The notes beneath the pieces were generated by a model. That model was not told the DNA's origin. It saw only the letters and a list, made by a program, of their open reading frames with translations, and ran no database searches. This document shows, piece after piece, positions 1-8,056 of a stretch of 26,284 nt of DNA. Both the position numbers and the translations under genes were made by a program. Origin of the DNA: an uncultured Lachnospiraceae bacterium (lineage in GTDB: Bacteria; Bacillota_A; Clostridia; Lachnospirales; Lachnospiraceae); assembly GCA_947564305.1 (NCBI GenBank), contig CANOBT010000075.1, forward strand, positions 1-26,284, given 5' to 3'. Positions within the stretch are counted from its first letter, which is position 1, and the number at the start of each line of letters is the position of its first letter.

Positions 1-31
1 ATACAAAATGTAATGCAGGAGGTGCAAAGCG

Positions 32-1219
32 ATGTATGATATTGAAGCGAGACACATCATTGAGGCATTGCGCTCCGGCGTTCCCTCCCGCGCGGTAGGA
101 CAATATTTCTCCGAAGCCCGTCCCAAAATCATGCGTGAGATTTCTGACAGGCTGGACTGCGTATGTGAACAAGGAAAATCCAGCGGAATAATCATCAGCG
201 GAAAATATGGCGAAGGAAAAACACATTTACTGAATACTGTATTTAATCTGGCGCACTCCAACAACATGGTAGTTTCCTATCTTTCGCTGAGCAAGGAGAC
301 TCCCATGGACAAGCTGTATCTTGTCTATCAGAAGGTGATTCAAAATACCTACCTTCCCAAGCGTCAGCAGCCGGGATTCATGCAGGAGTTGGAAAAGATT
401 TCTGCGAACAGTCCCATTGCCAGCGAGATGTTGGTATATGCATTGCAAAAACTGGAAACAGACAAGCTGTATTATCTGTTCCGCTCCTATCTGGGCACTG
501 AGGATTCTGATGAAAAGTTTCTCCTGCAGGCAGACTTAGAAGGCGATTTTGTTGCAAATGCCGCTCTGAAAAAGATTTACCGCCGTATTTTCAACGAAAC
601 CGTAAAATACAAGGAAAATTTCAAAAAAACCGCTCATTGCAGTGATTACTTTGCCTTTATAAGTCACTTATTTACCCTGTTAGGCTATCATGGATGGGTG
701 ATTCTGATTGATGAGACGGAGTTAATGGGCCGTTTAGGAAAAAAAGCCCGTCTCAACGCATATCGCAATATGGCGCGTTTCTTACTCCCTGAACGATGCC
801 CGGAGAACACGTTTAGTATTTTTGCGCTCAGCGCATCTTATGTGGAGGATGTCATCGAGAGGAAACATGAATATGAAAATCTGGAAGATGTCTATCCGGA
901 ACAACCGGAACCTGCCAAAACGGTTCTGGATCTTTTGGTAAAAGCACCTCAGCTCGTGCCATTGACCAGAGAGGAAATCAACAATGTATTGTATAAAATA
1001 CAGGATTTCCACGGCAAAGCCTATGAGTGGACCCCCAACGTCTCCTTGGAGTCACTGGTGGAAGCCACTCAATCCGGCGGATATCTCTTACGTACAAAAA
1101 TCCGCGCGGCAATTGAGTTTTTAGATCAGCTCTATCAGTATGGAAAGGCAGGAAAGACTACGGTGAATGAACTGGGGGAAGAGACTTTTACGGAAGATGC
1201 TCCGTCGTTGGATGAGTGA
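32..1219 (+). CDS. BrxC/BrxD-like (DUF2791-type) P-loop ATP-binding protein
   Basis: A 395-residue cytoplasmic ATPase with a Walker A motif GKYGEGKT at residues 57-64 and a Walker B motif VILIDETE at 223-230. The N-terminal stretch EARHIIEALRSGVPSR followed by the P-loop is the pattern I associate with the DUF2791 / BREX ATP-binding family (BrxC/BrxD type). Members of that family are found in phage-defence operons and in related helicase/ATPase operons whose role is unclear. The ATG at 32 is preceded by AGGAGG at 17-22 with nine bases between, so the start is secure. A stop codon at 11-13, readable in one frame at the window edge, suggests a gene immediately upstream in the same operon, which would hold the real context. 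No signal peptide or membrane segment is seen. Family assignment is by motif recall; ATP binding is well supported, a defence role is only a possibility. Confidence 0.72.
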   Translation: MYDIEARHIIEALRSGVPSRAVGQYFSEARPKIMREISDRLDCVCEQGKSSGIIISGKYGEGKTHLLNTVFNLAHSNNMVVSYLSLSKETPMDKLYLVYQKVIQNTYLPKRQQPGFMQELEKISANSPIASEMLVYALQKLETDKLYYLFRSYLGTEDSDEKFLLQADLEGDFVANAALKKIYRRIFNETVKYKENFKKTAHCSDYFAFISHLFTLLGYHGWVILIDETELMGRLGKKARLNAYRNMARFLLPERCPENTFSIFALSASYVEDVIERKHEYENLEDVYPEQPEPAKTVLDLLVKAPQLVPLTREEINNVLYKIQDFHGKAYEWTPNVSLESLVEATQSGGYLLRTKIRAAIEFLDQLYQYGKAGKTTVNELGEETFTEDAPSLDE

Positions 1220-1299
1220 GGTATAATTATAGAAGTATTCGAAAATGGTTATGAAATTATGAATTTAGAAATTCCTATTGTATTTTTTACAAAAATATA

Positions 1300-1326
1300 A
1301 TATATCCCCGCCGTTTTGCGGCGGGG
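1300..1326 (-). terminator. GC-rich intrinsic terminator hairpin between convergent genes
   Basis: The stem CCCCGCCG (1306-1313) pairs perfectly with CGGCGGGG (1319-1326) around a five-base loop. Read on the minus strand the hairpin is followed by an AT-rich run with several T residues (through about 1288), as expected for termination of the hydrogenase-like gene ending at 1349. It may also stop transcripts of the plus-strand ATPase gene, but no T run follows on that side. Confidence 0.65.
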
Positions 1327-1348
1327 AACAGTATTATCCAAGACAACT

Positions 1349-2587
1349 CTATGATTGTGAAAAATCCCTTGTCAACAACTTATCCTCTGTCAGCAATTCC
1401 TCTACGGTCCCTAATCCCAATTCATCCAGGACTTTACGCACATAAGGATTCTCCAACGGCGTACCGAAACGAGCATTTTCTGCATAAGTATCCACATGTT
1501 TTGTGCCTTCCTCTGCATTCAGGATTGCCTTGGGACCGCCTACACATCCTCCAACGCATCCCATTCCCTCAAAGAAATTTGCATCCGTTTTTCCTTCTTT
1601 GATTCTGCGAATCATCTCCATGCAGGCTTTCGTTCCATTTGCCTGCTCGGAGCGGACGTGAATCCCCCTGTCAGGCCGAAGCTGATCCACCATCTCAGAT
1701 ACCGCACTGCTCACGCCTCCGGTTCTTGCATAAAGTCTTCCTGCTTTCGATGCGTGTTCTTTTTCTAAATCCGCCAGTTGGTCCGGATGGATATCTGCCG
1801 CCTCGAAGATATCCCTTAGTTCTTGAAATGTCAGCACATAATCCACCGCGTCCGCAATATCCGGTTCCCTCGCTTCCTTCTTTTTTGCAAGACAGGGACC
1901 GGCAAAAACTGTGACCGCATCCGGATGAATCCGCTTAATCATACGTCCACAGGCAACCATAGGAGACACGGCTCCCGGTACATGGGGCATCAGCTCATGA
2001 TAAATGTTGCGTATCATAGAAATCCACACCGGGCAGCAGCAGCTTGTCAACTGATAGTCTCCCGTATGCTGTACATGCCGGTCAAATTCTAATGCTTCCT
2101 TTAATGTCAAGATATCTGCAAATAAAGCAACCTCCACCATTCCTGTGAAACCTAATGCCTTGAATGCCGTGCGAAGCTGCCCTGGCGTCACGTTTTTACT
2201 AAATTGTCCGAAGAATGCCGGAGCCACCATCATATACGCCGGTCCCTTTGCCTCCCTCACTGCTTTCATGGCCGGAAGCACATCTTTGCTTGCAGTCAGC
2301 CGGCCGTCCTTACAGGCTTCAATGCATGCCTCGCAGCCCGCGCATAGTTCCGGATTAATATACAGCTTCCCCTCCTCATTCCACTGGATTGCATCGAAAA
2401 TACAGCTATTTTGGCATGCACGCTCATAAGAACATTGCTGGCATTCATCAATGTGCAGGACTGCCGCATATTTTTCCGGATGGAGCAGGCAGTCCAGATG
2501 ATAGGGGTCGTAGTCCGCAGGCAATGGCTCGTCCCTTGATATTTTCCTGGAAAGAAGGTCCTGATAAAGTTCATCGAATGATTTCAT
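1349..2587 (-). CDS. [FeFe]-hydrogenase-like protein, ferredoxin domain plus H-cluster domain (non-prototypical group)
   Basis: A 412-residue protein. Two N-terminal [4Fe-4S] sites are visible: cysteines 49, 52, 58 and 62 (CxxCx5CxxxC, unusual spacing) and 82, 85, 88 and 92 (classic CxxCxxCxxxC). The C-terminal H-cluster domain has TSCCCPVW (181-188), GPCLAKKKEA (230-239) and FFEGMGCVGGCVGGP (338-352), so all four H-cluster cysteine ligands appear present. These motifs differ from the prototypical TSCCPGW / MPCxxKKxE / FxExMACxGGC of catalytic enzymes and resemble groups C/D, some of which are putative sensory hydrogenases. There is no PAS or kinase domain here. I chose the ATG at 2587 because AAAGGA lies about 11 bases upstream. 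The frame stays open to 2641, but that ATG has only AGGA three bases away. The gene is monocistronic; no HydEFG maturases are in the window. Confidence 0.8.
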   Translation of the reverse strand: MKSFDELYQDLLSRKISRDEPLPADYDPYHLDCLLHPEKYAAVLHIDECQQCSYERACQNSCIFDAIQWNEEGKLYINPELCAGCEACIEACKDGRLTASKDVLPAMKAVREAKGPAYMMVAPAFFGQFSKNVTPGQLRTAFKALGFTGMVEVALFADILTLKEALEFDRHVQHTGDYQLTSCCCPVWISMIRNIYHELMPHVPGAVSPMVACGRMIKRIHPDAVTVFAGPCLAKKKEAREPDIADAVDYVLTFQELRDIFEAADIHPDQLADLEKEHASKAGRLYARTGGVSSAVSEMVDQLRPDRGIHVRSEQANGTKACMEMIRRIKEGKTDANFFEGMGCVGGCVGGPKAILNAEEGTKHVDTYAENARFGTPLENPYVRKVLDELGLGTVEELLTEDKLLTRDFSQS

Positions 2588-2804
2588 ATGATTGAGATTC
2601 CTTTCTGCTGCAAGGTAAAAAGCTGTAGGAAAATAACTCATACATCCTGGCTTGTCTGTACAAATTGTTTTCTACGGTTTTCAAATTATGAACAGCTTTA
2701 CGGAATATTAGTATGCGCAAAAAAGAGTGGTTTTATTAGCTGACGAATCATATCTACAGATTTTATAAAAACAGATTCGTTTGTTATTTATTTTGAGAAT
2801 GATT

Positions 2805-3416
2805 TTAATTTTCTTCGACAAGGCAGATCTGCCTTGTACACACCTTGTCCAGAAGGGCTTTATTATGGCTGACCGCAATCAATCCAATCTCCCGCCCCTG
2901 GATTTCATGGAGCAGAAAATTCCAGATCTGGCTCTGAGTGATCAAATCCAACATGGCGCTAATCTCATCGGCCAGAAGGAACCGGGTTCTCTTCCCCAAA
3001 GCGCGTGCAATGTTAAACCTCTGTATCTCTCCTCCTGACAGCTCCGCCGGATATCGGTTCAGCCAGTCCGGTTCGATTCCCAGTCCCCGGACCACCCGCT
3101 CTTCCACTTCATCCCCCTCTGCCAGTACTTCTTTCATGCGAAGTCTGGGATTTACCGCCAGCTCCGGCTGCTGCCAGATCATCTGCACCGGACAGCAGCC
3201 CCGCCATTCATGCAGGGGCACGCCATCCAGAAGGATTTCTCCCTGGTCCGGCTTCAGATATCCTCCAATCAGTTTGCATAAAGTTGTTTTTCCCACACCG
3301 CTGGGAGCCACAAGACCAATCCGCTCCCGATGGTCCATGCTGAAACTGAAATCCTGCAGTATCCTCCTGTCTTTCGCAGAATATTGATAAGTCAAATTTT
3401 TAACTTCTAATATCAT
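2805..3416 (-). CDS. ABC transporter ATP-binding protein, NikE/DppF/CntF-like (short form)
   Basis: The second nucleotide-binding subunit of the peptide/nickel-type importer. It has a Walker A APSGVGKT at 37-44, a signature LSGGEIQRF at 126-134, and a Walker B FLLADE ending in catalytic Glu151, with a switch histidine in AVSHN near 184. At 203 residues it lacks the C-terminal oligopeptide (oligo_HPY) extension of DppF/OppF and matches the short NikE/CntF shape. The first Walker A position is Ala rather than the usual Gly. The start at 3416 is set by AGGAGA about 7 bases upstream. It overlaps the preceding ATPase gene by 17 bases, indicating translational coupling. Upstream in-frame codons to 3518 lie inside that gene and are not used. 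It is the last gene of the transport operon. Substrate is not decided by sequence; peptides or a nickel chelate both fit the class. Confidence 0.85.
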   Translation of the reverse strand: MILEVKNLTYQYSAKDRRILQDFSFSMDHRERIGLVAPSGVGKTTLCKLIGGYLKPDQGEILLDGVPLHEWRGCCPVQMIWQQPELAVNPRLRMKEVLAEGDEVEERVVRGLGIEPDWLNRYPAELSGGEIQRFNIARALGKRTRFLLADEISAMLDLITQSQIWNFLLHEIQGREIGLIAVSHNKALLDKVCTRQICLVEEN

Positions 3417-4344
3417 CTGTTTTCTCCTGAATCTGTATACATCTAACTTTCCCTTTTCCAACTTCACGATAAGGAATTTTCTGCCTGCACTCCTGTGTGT
3501 GCCCTTCACATCGGTCAAAAAAAGGGCATCCCTCCGGCATGTCTTTCACATAGGGCTGACTTCCCTCAATAAACTGAAATCCATTCTGCGGCAGCGCCCG
3601 CCAGAGTGCTTTCGTATAGGGATGCCGCAGTGTTTCCTCATGTCTGAAATCAGATACATCTGCTTCTTCCAGGGTAGTTCCCGCATAAAAAACCGCAATT
3701 TTATCCGCTGTTTCCAGGGCAAGTTCCAAATCATGTGTAATCACCAACACACCTGCCCCCATATCAGCAAGGTCCCGAAAATGGCTCATGACCCGTTTTG
3801 CAAGTTTCAGTTCCAGTCCCGGTGTGGGTTCATCTGCGATGACCAGAGATGGATTTTCTATCATAGCCGTAGAAATCAGAATCCGCCGGCTCATCCCGCC
3901 CGACAGTTCAAAAGGATATTTTTCCTCCACCTCGGGAGCCAGGTGGTACCGTTTGAAAATTTCTCTCAGCTTTCCGCGTGTCTTCTCATCTTTTCGATTT
4001 CTTCTGATCTGAGGTCCCACCTTCATCAGCGGATCCAGATAGGAAAGGCTTTGCGGAACCATTACAATCTCACTGCCCCGCAGCCTTTCCGCCCTCTCCT
4101 TTGTCAAAGTTTCCCCCCGATACCAGATATCTCCTCCCATCGCAGCATTGTAAGGCAGGATTCCCATGACTCCGTGAGCCAGAAGGCTTTTGCCGGAACC
4201 GCTGGAACCGACGACAGCTACAATCTCCCCTGCATGTACTTCCACGTTCAAATCCCGAATCACCGGAAGTTCCACCTGATGCAGTCCATGCCCATATTGG
4301 GTGAAGGTTATATTTAGGTTTTCTATTTTTAAAATGCTTCGCAT
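3400..4344 (-). CDS. ABC transporter ATP-binding protein, NikD/DppD/CntD-like
   Basis: The first nucleotide-binding subunit, 314 residues. The motifs are Walker A GSSGSGKS (46-53), a Q-loop VPQSLSYLDPL near 95-105, signature LSGGM (146-150) continuing as SRR instead of the common RQR, and Walker B LVIADEPT (166-173). The C-terminus carries the cysteine-rich oligopeptide-transporter segment (CPFFDRCEGHTQEC), as in DppD/OppD. The ATG at 4344 follows AGGAGAAAGG. The frame is open to 4380, but the extra codons run through the intergenic repeat and have no ribosome binding site. It overlaps the next ATPase gene by 17 bases and is separated from the permease gene (end 4442) by a 97-base repeat-containing gap, the only sizeable break within the transporter cluster downstream of the binding protein. 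Confidence 0.88.
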   Translation of the reverse strand: MRSILKIENLNITFTQYGHGLHQVELPVIRDLNVEVHAGEIVAVVGSSGSGKSLLAHGVMGILPYNAAMGGDIWYRGETLTKERAERLRGSEIVMVPQSLSYLDPLMKVGPQIRRNRKDEKTRGKLREIFKRYHLAPEVEEKYPFELSGGMSRRILISTAMIENPSLVIADEPTPGLELKLAKRVMSHFRDLADMGAGVLVITHDLELALETADKIAVFYAGTTLEEADVSDFRHEETLRHPYTKALWRALPQNGFQFIEGSQPYVKDMPEGCPFFDRCEGHTQECRQKIPYREVGKGKVRCIQIQEKTDDIRS

Positions 4345-4446
4345 TGGCCTTTCTCCTATTATATGGTAACGCCCCCTCACATTCGTTCGGCGGCAACTCG
4401 GAGAAAGGCATTTTCAGAAATGCTTCGCATTTGCCTTTCTCCTATT
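4332..4446 (-). repeat. Inverted plus direct repeat duplicating a ribosome binding site and start codon
   Basis: Positions 4332-4360 and 4418-4446 match at 28 of 29 bases. On the minus strand each copy reads GGAGAAAGG, a short spacer, then ATGCGAAGCATTT. The downstream copy is the true start region of the NikD-like gene (ATG at 4344). The upstream copy begins at the stop codon of the permease gene and starts a 17-codon open frame (4430 to 4377, MRSISENAFLRVAAERM). The same interval has an exact 11-bp inverted repeat, 4400-4410 with 4432-4442, able to form a hairpin that hides the upstream ribosome binding site. Most likely it is a REP-like intergenic element or a local duplication; I cannot tell which from one window. 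Confidence 0.7.
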
Positions 4447-5275
4447 CATGGACACTGCCGGGATCAAGGAGCTTGCGCAGGCAGTCACCCATCACATAAA
4501 AAAGTGTCACCGTCAGAACCAGAAATAATCCCGGGAACAGTGCCAGCCACCATTTTCCTGTCACCAGATATTTCATGGACTCGGACAGGATGATTCCAAT
4601 CGCCGGTTGTTCCATAGACAGCCCAAATCCCAGAAATGTGATACTTGCCTCATGGAGGATTGCATGTGGAAAGATTAATACAAATCCTACAATAAACTGC
4701 GGCACCAGATGAGGCGCTATATGTTTTCTGGCAATATACAATCTGCTCTTTCCAAGCTTTTCCGCAATCTGCACATAGGGACTCCCCTTCAATTGGATGA
4801 CTTCCGCCCGAATCAGCCTTGCCAGAGACGGCCAATGGGTCAGTGCAACTCCAATCACCACTCCCGGGAAGCCTCTTCCCAAAGCCACTGAAATCAGGAT
4901 TAAAAGCAGCATATGCGGAATTCCCATGACCAGATCAATCACCCACAGAATCAACCCATCCGCCCATTTCCCCAAAAGTGCTGAGGCAAGTCCCAGAGCA
5001 AGGGCCAGAACGGCGCTGATGGCTGCCGACAGAACACCGATAAAAATACTCAGGGACATCCCTTTCACTGTCCGAATCAGCATATCCCTTCCAAGCCAGT
5101 CCGTACCAAAAAGATACTGCATACAGGGTGCAATATTCTTTCTGGTAAAGTCGGTTTCCCTCGCCGCTTCGGATAGAAATGTCCCGGCAATACAGACTGC
5201 CGTCAGAAATAATGTAGATATACAAAGCAGCAAAAGTACCCGTTGTCTCCGATTTAATGTTTTTTTCCGTTTCAC
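4442..5275 (-). CDS. ABC transporter permease, NikC/DppC-like
   Basis: A 277-residue inner-membrane permease with an N-terminal membrane segment (about residues 12-32), the LFGTDWLGRDMLIR motif typical of DppC/OppC/NikC N-domains near 55-68, and four to five further hydrophobic helices. The coupling (EAA-type) loop is around YVQIAEKLGKSRLYIARKHIAPHLVP, followed by the ITFLGFG segment conserved in this class. The start is GTG at 5275, four bases inside the upstream permease gene (GTGA overlap), with AGGAGG about eight bases upstream. This gives tight coupling of the two permeases. It pairs with the NikB-like protein to form the membrane channel of the importer. Confidence 0.88.
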   Translation of the reverse strand: MKRKKTLNRRQRVLLLLCISTLFLTAVCIAGTFLSEAARETDFTRKNIAPCMQYLFGTDWLGRDMLIRTVKGMSLSIFIGVLSAAISAVLALALGLASALLGKWADGLILWVIDLVMGIPHMLLLILISVALGRGFPGVVIGVALTHWPSLARLIRAEVIQLKGSPYVQIAEKLGKSRLYIARKHIAPHLVPQFIVGFVLIFPHAILHEASITFLGFGLSMEQPAIGIILSESMKYLVTGKWWLALFPGLFLVLTVTLFYVMGDCLRKLLDPGSVHE

Positions 5276-6264
5276 TGCTTTCCACCTCCTCTCCGGATTC
5301 TCGGATCAATCCACCCATAGAGAAGGTTTGCGATCAGATTACCGCCGAATACAAAGAGGGAACTGATGATTGTGATAGCCATTAACAGCGGCAGGTCACT
5401 GCCCAGTCCTGCGGATACCGCTGCCTGTCCAAGTCCCGGATAGGAAAAGACCTGCTCCACCAGTACGGAACCCCCGAATATCTCGGAGATTGACGCAAAC
5501 TGGAGGGTCACCGCAGGAAGCAGTACATTTCTCATCCCATGATCACGAAACAGCGTCCAGCCTCTTTCCCCTCTGGCCCTGGCAAAAAGTACATAATCAC
5601 TCTCCATGATATCTATCATTTTTTCCCTTGTGTGAAGGGCAATATTGGAGATTCCAGTGATACTCAGGGTCACCGCCGGAAGGACTGCATGACGAATCCG
5701 GTCTAACAGCGTCACTCCGCCAGCCTCCACCCCGATTGGCACACTAAGCCCGATTGGAAGAACTTTCAGCCACACTCCAAAAATCATCAGCATCAGCAGG
5801 CCCATCCAAAACGCAGGCGTACTGGAAATCAGCAGACAATATCCCCGAATTCCTTTGTCCACTGCTTTTCCACGGTTCATCCCGGCAATCACACCCAGAG
5901 CCAGTCCCAAAATCCCGGACAGCACCCATGCGGCTGACATCAGGAAGAGGGAATTTCCAAGCTTCACCCCGATTACTTTCGCCACCGGCTGCCGGTACAG
6001 AAGGGACACCCCCATATCTCCGCGCAGAAAATCACCGGCCCAAGACAGATACTGACGAACCGGCGGAGTATCCATCCCCCAGTATTCTTTTAATTTTTCC
6101 ACCTGCTCCTGGCTCATGGCCCCCAAGGCCGCCTGACCTACGTTCGCCTGCAGCGGATCTACGGGAGAAGCCTTCATCAGCCAAAAAGTTACAATACTTA
6201 CCGCAATCACAAGAAGCAGCATGCGCACACACTGCTTCCCCGTATAAATCAACCTTTTTCTCAT
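5272..6264 (-). CDS. ABC transporter permease, NikB/DppB-like
   Basis: A 330-residue inner-membrane permease. After the short N-terminus MRKRLIYTGK comes a first membrane helix (MLLLVIAVSIVTFWL). A periplasm-facing region follows with the ASPVDPLQ / WGMDTPPVRQYLSW pattern seen in DppB/NikB proteins, then the binding-protein-dependent transport domain. The coupling loop is YVLFARARGERGWTLFRDHGMRNVLLP, near residue 220-245. The ATG at 6264 follows TAAGGT seven bases upstream and lies 13 bases after the stop of the binding-protein gene. The frame open to 6303 overlaps that gene and lacks a ribosome binding site. It forms a heterodimer with the downstream NikC-like permease. Confidence 0.88.
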   Translation of the reverse strand: MRKRLIYTGKQCVRMLLLVIAVSIVTFWLMKASPVDPLQANVGQAALGAMSQEQVEKLKEYWGMDTPPVRQYLSWAGDFLRGDMGVSLLYRQPVAKVIGVKLGNSLFLMSAAWVLSGILGLALGVIAGMNRGKAVDKGIRGYCLLISSTPAFWMGLLMLMIFGVWLKVLPIGLSVPIGVEAGGVTLLDRIRHAVLPAVTLSITGISNIALHTREKMIDIMESDYVLFARARGERGWTLFRDHGMRNVLLPAVTLQFASISEIFGGSVLVEQVFSYPGLGQAAVSAGLGSDLPLLMAITIISSLFVFGGNLIANLLYGWIDPRIRRGGGKQ

Positions 6265-6277
6265 ATGATACCTTACT

Positions 6278-7939
6278 CTACTCCCATGACCACTGATCCA
6301 CATTATTTACGATAGACCATCCATGCCCGTGAGGATGAATCTTCTGTTCTTCCACATTCAGTCCTTCTCTTACAAAATACAGATGGTCAATATTGCACAG
6401 CCAGATCCATGGAATATCGCCCTCCTGTGTAATCCCTGTTGTCCCATCCCACTGTGCCTTCTGCCACAGTTCATAAGACTCCTCCAATACCGCACTTTCC
6501 AAAGCCCTATCCATATAACTGTCTACCGTTTCATTTGCATATGGAGAATACCCTGCCTGTCCGAGTCCACTATCTTCTAACGTGTGATAAATATTGTAAA
6601 GTTCCATCGGCGTATGGGCGCCCCACCCCCATACCAACGGCTCGGATTGTGCCCGGGTATACGCGGTATCCCAACTCACGCCTTCCGTGGAAACATCAAT
6701 TCCAAGCTCTTTCATCTGATTGGACACCTCCTCGGCAATGGCCTGGCGGACAGAGTCTCCGCTTGAGAACATCAATGTGATTTCCGCCTTCACGCCATTC
6801 TTCTCACGTATACCGTTATCACCTTCTGTCCATCCCGCCTCGTCCAAAAGCGCTGCCGCTTCTTCCGGGTTATATTCCACTTCACAGTCTTCACTATACC
6901 AGGGCATCTTATCACACACACTGTACGCCTTGGTACCATAGCCATTTAACACATGATCAATCAGTTTATCCCGGTCAATGCCAATATTAATGGCACGTCG
7001 CACATTTACATCTGCGGTAAATGTATTTCCATAGGTAATGCCATCCTTCTCCTTAGGCTCACAGCAGGGCAGGTTAAATCCACGGTTATCGACTGTCCGA
7101 ACACTTAAAAGGCTGTATCCACCCAGTTCCTGATCGCTATAAGATGCCGCCGTATGGGCAACATCCACCTCGCCTGCCATGGCTGCTGCCAGCGCCGCAT
7201 CCTCCTCCATGAAGAGGACGGTCACCTTCTTAATATTCGGCTCTTCCCCATAATAATCCGGATTTGCCTCGAAAATAACCTGCTGCCCTTTGTCCCACTG
7301 TTTCATGATATAACGTCCTGAACCGATTGGAGCCTGCCCGTAATTCTCATCATATGCATGTTCCGGCACAATCCCGACAATCGCCATCGTATAGGGCCAG
7401 ACTGCAAAGGGCCTGGACATGTGGAACTCCACCGTAGTATCGTCCACAGCAACCGCCTCGTCAAGCATCGTGAAATCATTGACAGAACTTTTTTCTTTAC
7501 AGTTATTATAAGTAAACGCTACGTCCTCTGCCGTCAGCGCCTCCCCATCCGTAAACTTTACATCATCGCGGATGGTCACTGTCCATGTCATCCCGTCTTC
7601 ACTGACTCCGTAATCTTCCGCCAGGTCCGTATCAATGCCAAGATCTTTTGTTGTCACGGTCAGCGTGCTCTGGATCAAAGGCTCATGCACATGTTCGCCT
7701 GCCCCCCATCCATAGGCCGGGTCAAATCCGGATTCCGGTTCCGAAGTGACCGGCATGGTAACAATGACTTCGTCCGCAGATGCACCTTCCACCGTGCCTG
7801 ACGCCGTCTCATCCGCCATGCCTCCTGACTGTGCCGTACTGCCGCATTCCTGATTATCCAAACCGGAACCGCCGCAGCCGGCAAGCAGTCCCATTGTTAA
7901 AGCTGCTGCGCATAAGATGCTGATGACTTGCTTTTTCAT
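6278..7939 (-). CDS. ABC transporter solute-binding lipoprotein (SBP family 5, peptide/nickel type)
   Basis: A 553-residue lipoprotein. The signal peptide MKKQVISILCAAALTMG ends in the lipobox LLAGC, with Cys22 as the lipidated residue, followed by a Gly/Ser-rich linker. The mature part has family-5 landmarks: WTVTIRDDVKFTDGEALTAEDV, then PIGSGRYIMKQW, then VRRAINIGIDRDKL. The C-terminus carries HPHGHGW at 535-541, a cluster of three histidines that could be a metal or chelate contact (inference). The ATG at 7939 follows GGGAGGG; the frame runs open to 8056 but those codons carry no signal sequence. First transport gene of the operon, directly upstream of its permeases. Family certain; nickel versus peptide substrate undecided. 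Confidence 0.88.
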   Translation of the reverse strand: MKKQVISILCAAALTMGLLAGCGGSGLDNQECGSTAQSGGMADETASGTVEGASADEVIVTMPVTSEPESGFDPAYGWGAGEHVHEPLIQSTLTVTTKDLGIDTDLAEDYGVSEDGMTWTVTIRDDVKFTDGEALTAEDVAFTYNNCKEKSSVNDFTMLDEAVAVDDTTVEFHMSRPFAVWPYTMAIVGIVPEHAYDENYGQAPIGSGRYIMKQWDKGQQVIFEANPDYYGEEPNIKKVTVLFMEEDAALAAAMAGEVDVAHTAASYSDQELGGYSLLSVRTVDNRGFNLPCCEPKEKDGITYGNTFTADVNVRRAINIGIDRDKLIDHVLNGYGTKAYSVCDKMPWYSEDCEVEYNPEEAAALLDEAGWTEGDNGIREKNGVKAEITLMFSSGDSVRQAIAEEVSNQMKELGIDVSTEGVSWDTAYTRAQSEPLVWGWGAHTPMELYNIYHTLEDSGLGQAGYSPYANETVDSYMDRALESAVLEESYELWQKAQWDGTTGITQEGDIPWIWLCNIDHLYFVREGLNVEEQKIHPHGHGWSIVNNVDQWSWE

Positions 7940-8003
7940 GTGTAGGCCCTCCCCGCATTTTGTGGCCAACCCACTCTGCTGATTAGCCAATTCTCCTCTT
8001 TTT

Positions 8004-8033
8004 ACTATACTGAAATCGGATAAGGTTCCACAA
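8004..8033 (-). promoter_or_regulatory. Candidate sigma-A promoter for the binding-protein gene
   Basis: On the minus strand TTGTGG (8033-8028) and TATAGT (8009-8004) are separated by 18 bases, close to TTGACA/TATAAT. The start point would be near 7997, giving a leader of about 60 bases before the ATG at 7939. The same TTGTGG bases can pair with a segment further downstream (see findings), so a structured leader is an alternative reading if transcription begins upstream of the CD3324-like gene. Confidence 0.4.
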
Positions 8034-8056
8034 GCCCCCCTGGGGGTTATTTTCAT

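Noticed and set aside
2588..2641. Longer hydrogenase start at 2641
   Set aside because: The only ribosome-binding-like bases are three bases from that ATG, too close for use; the start at 2587 has AAAGGA at a workable distance.
2743..2780. Inverted repeat ACGAATC / GATTCGT after the transporter operon, as its terminator
   Set aside because: Only seven pairs with a 24-base loop and no T run on the minus strand; the T-rich side faces the plus strand, where there is no gene to end.
3499..4317. A 272-codon plus-strand frame opposite the NikD-like ATPase gene
   Set aside because: It is antisense to a gene with full ABC motifs, is rich in His, Arg and Ser as shadow frames are, and has no ribosome binding site or family pattern.
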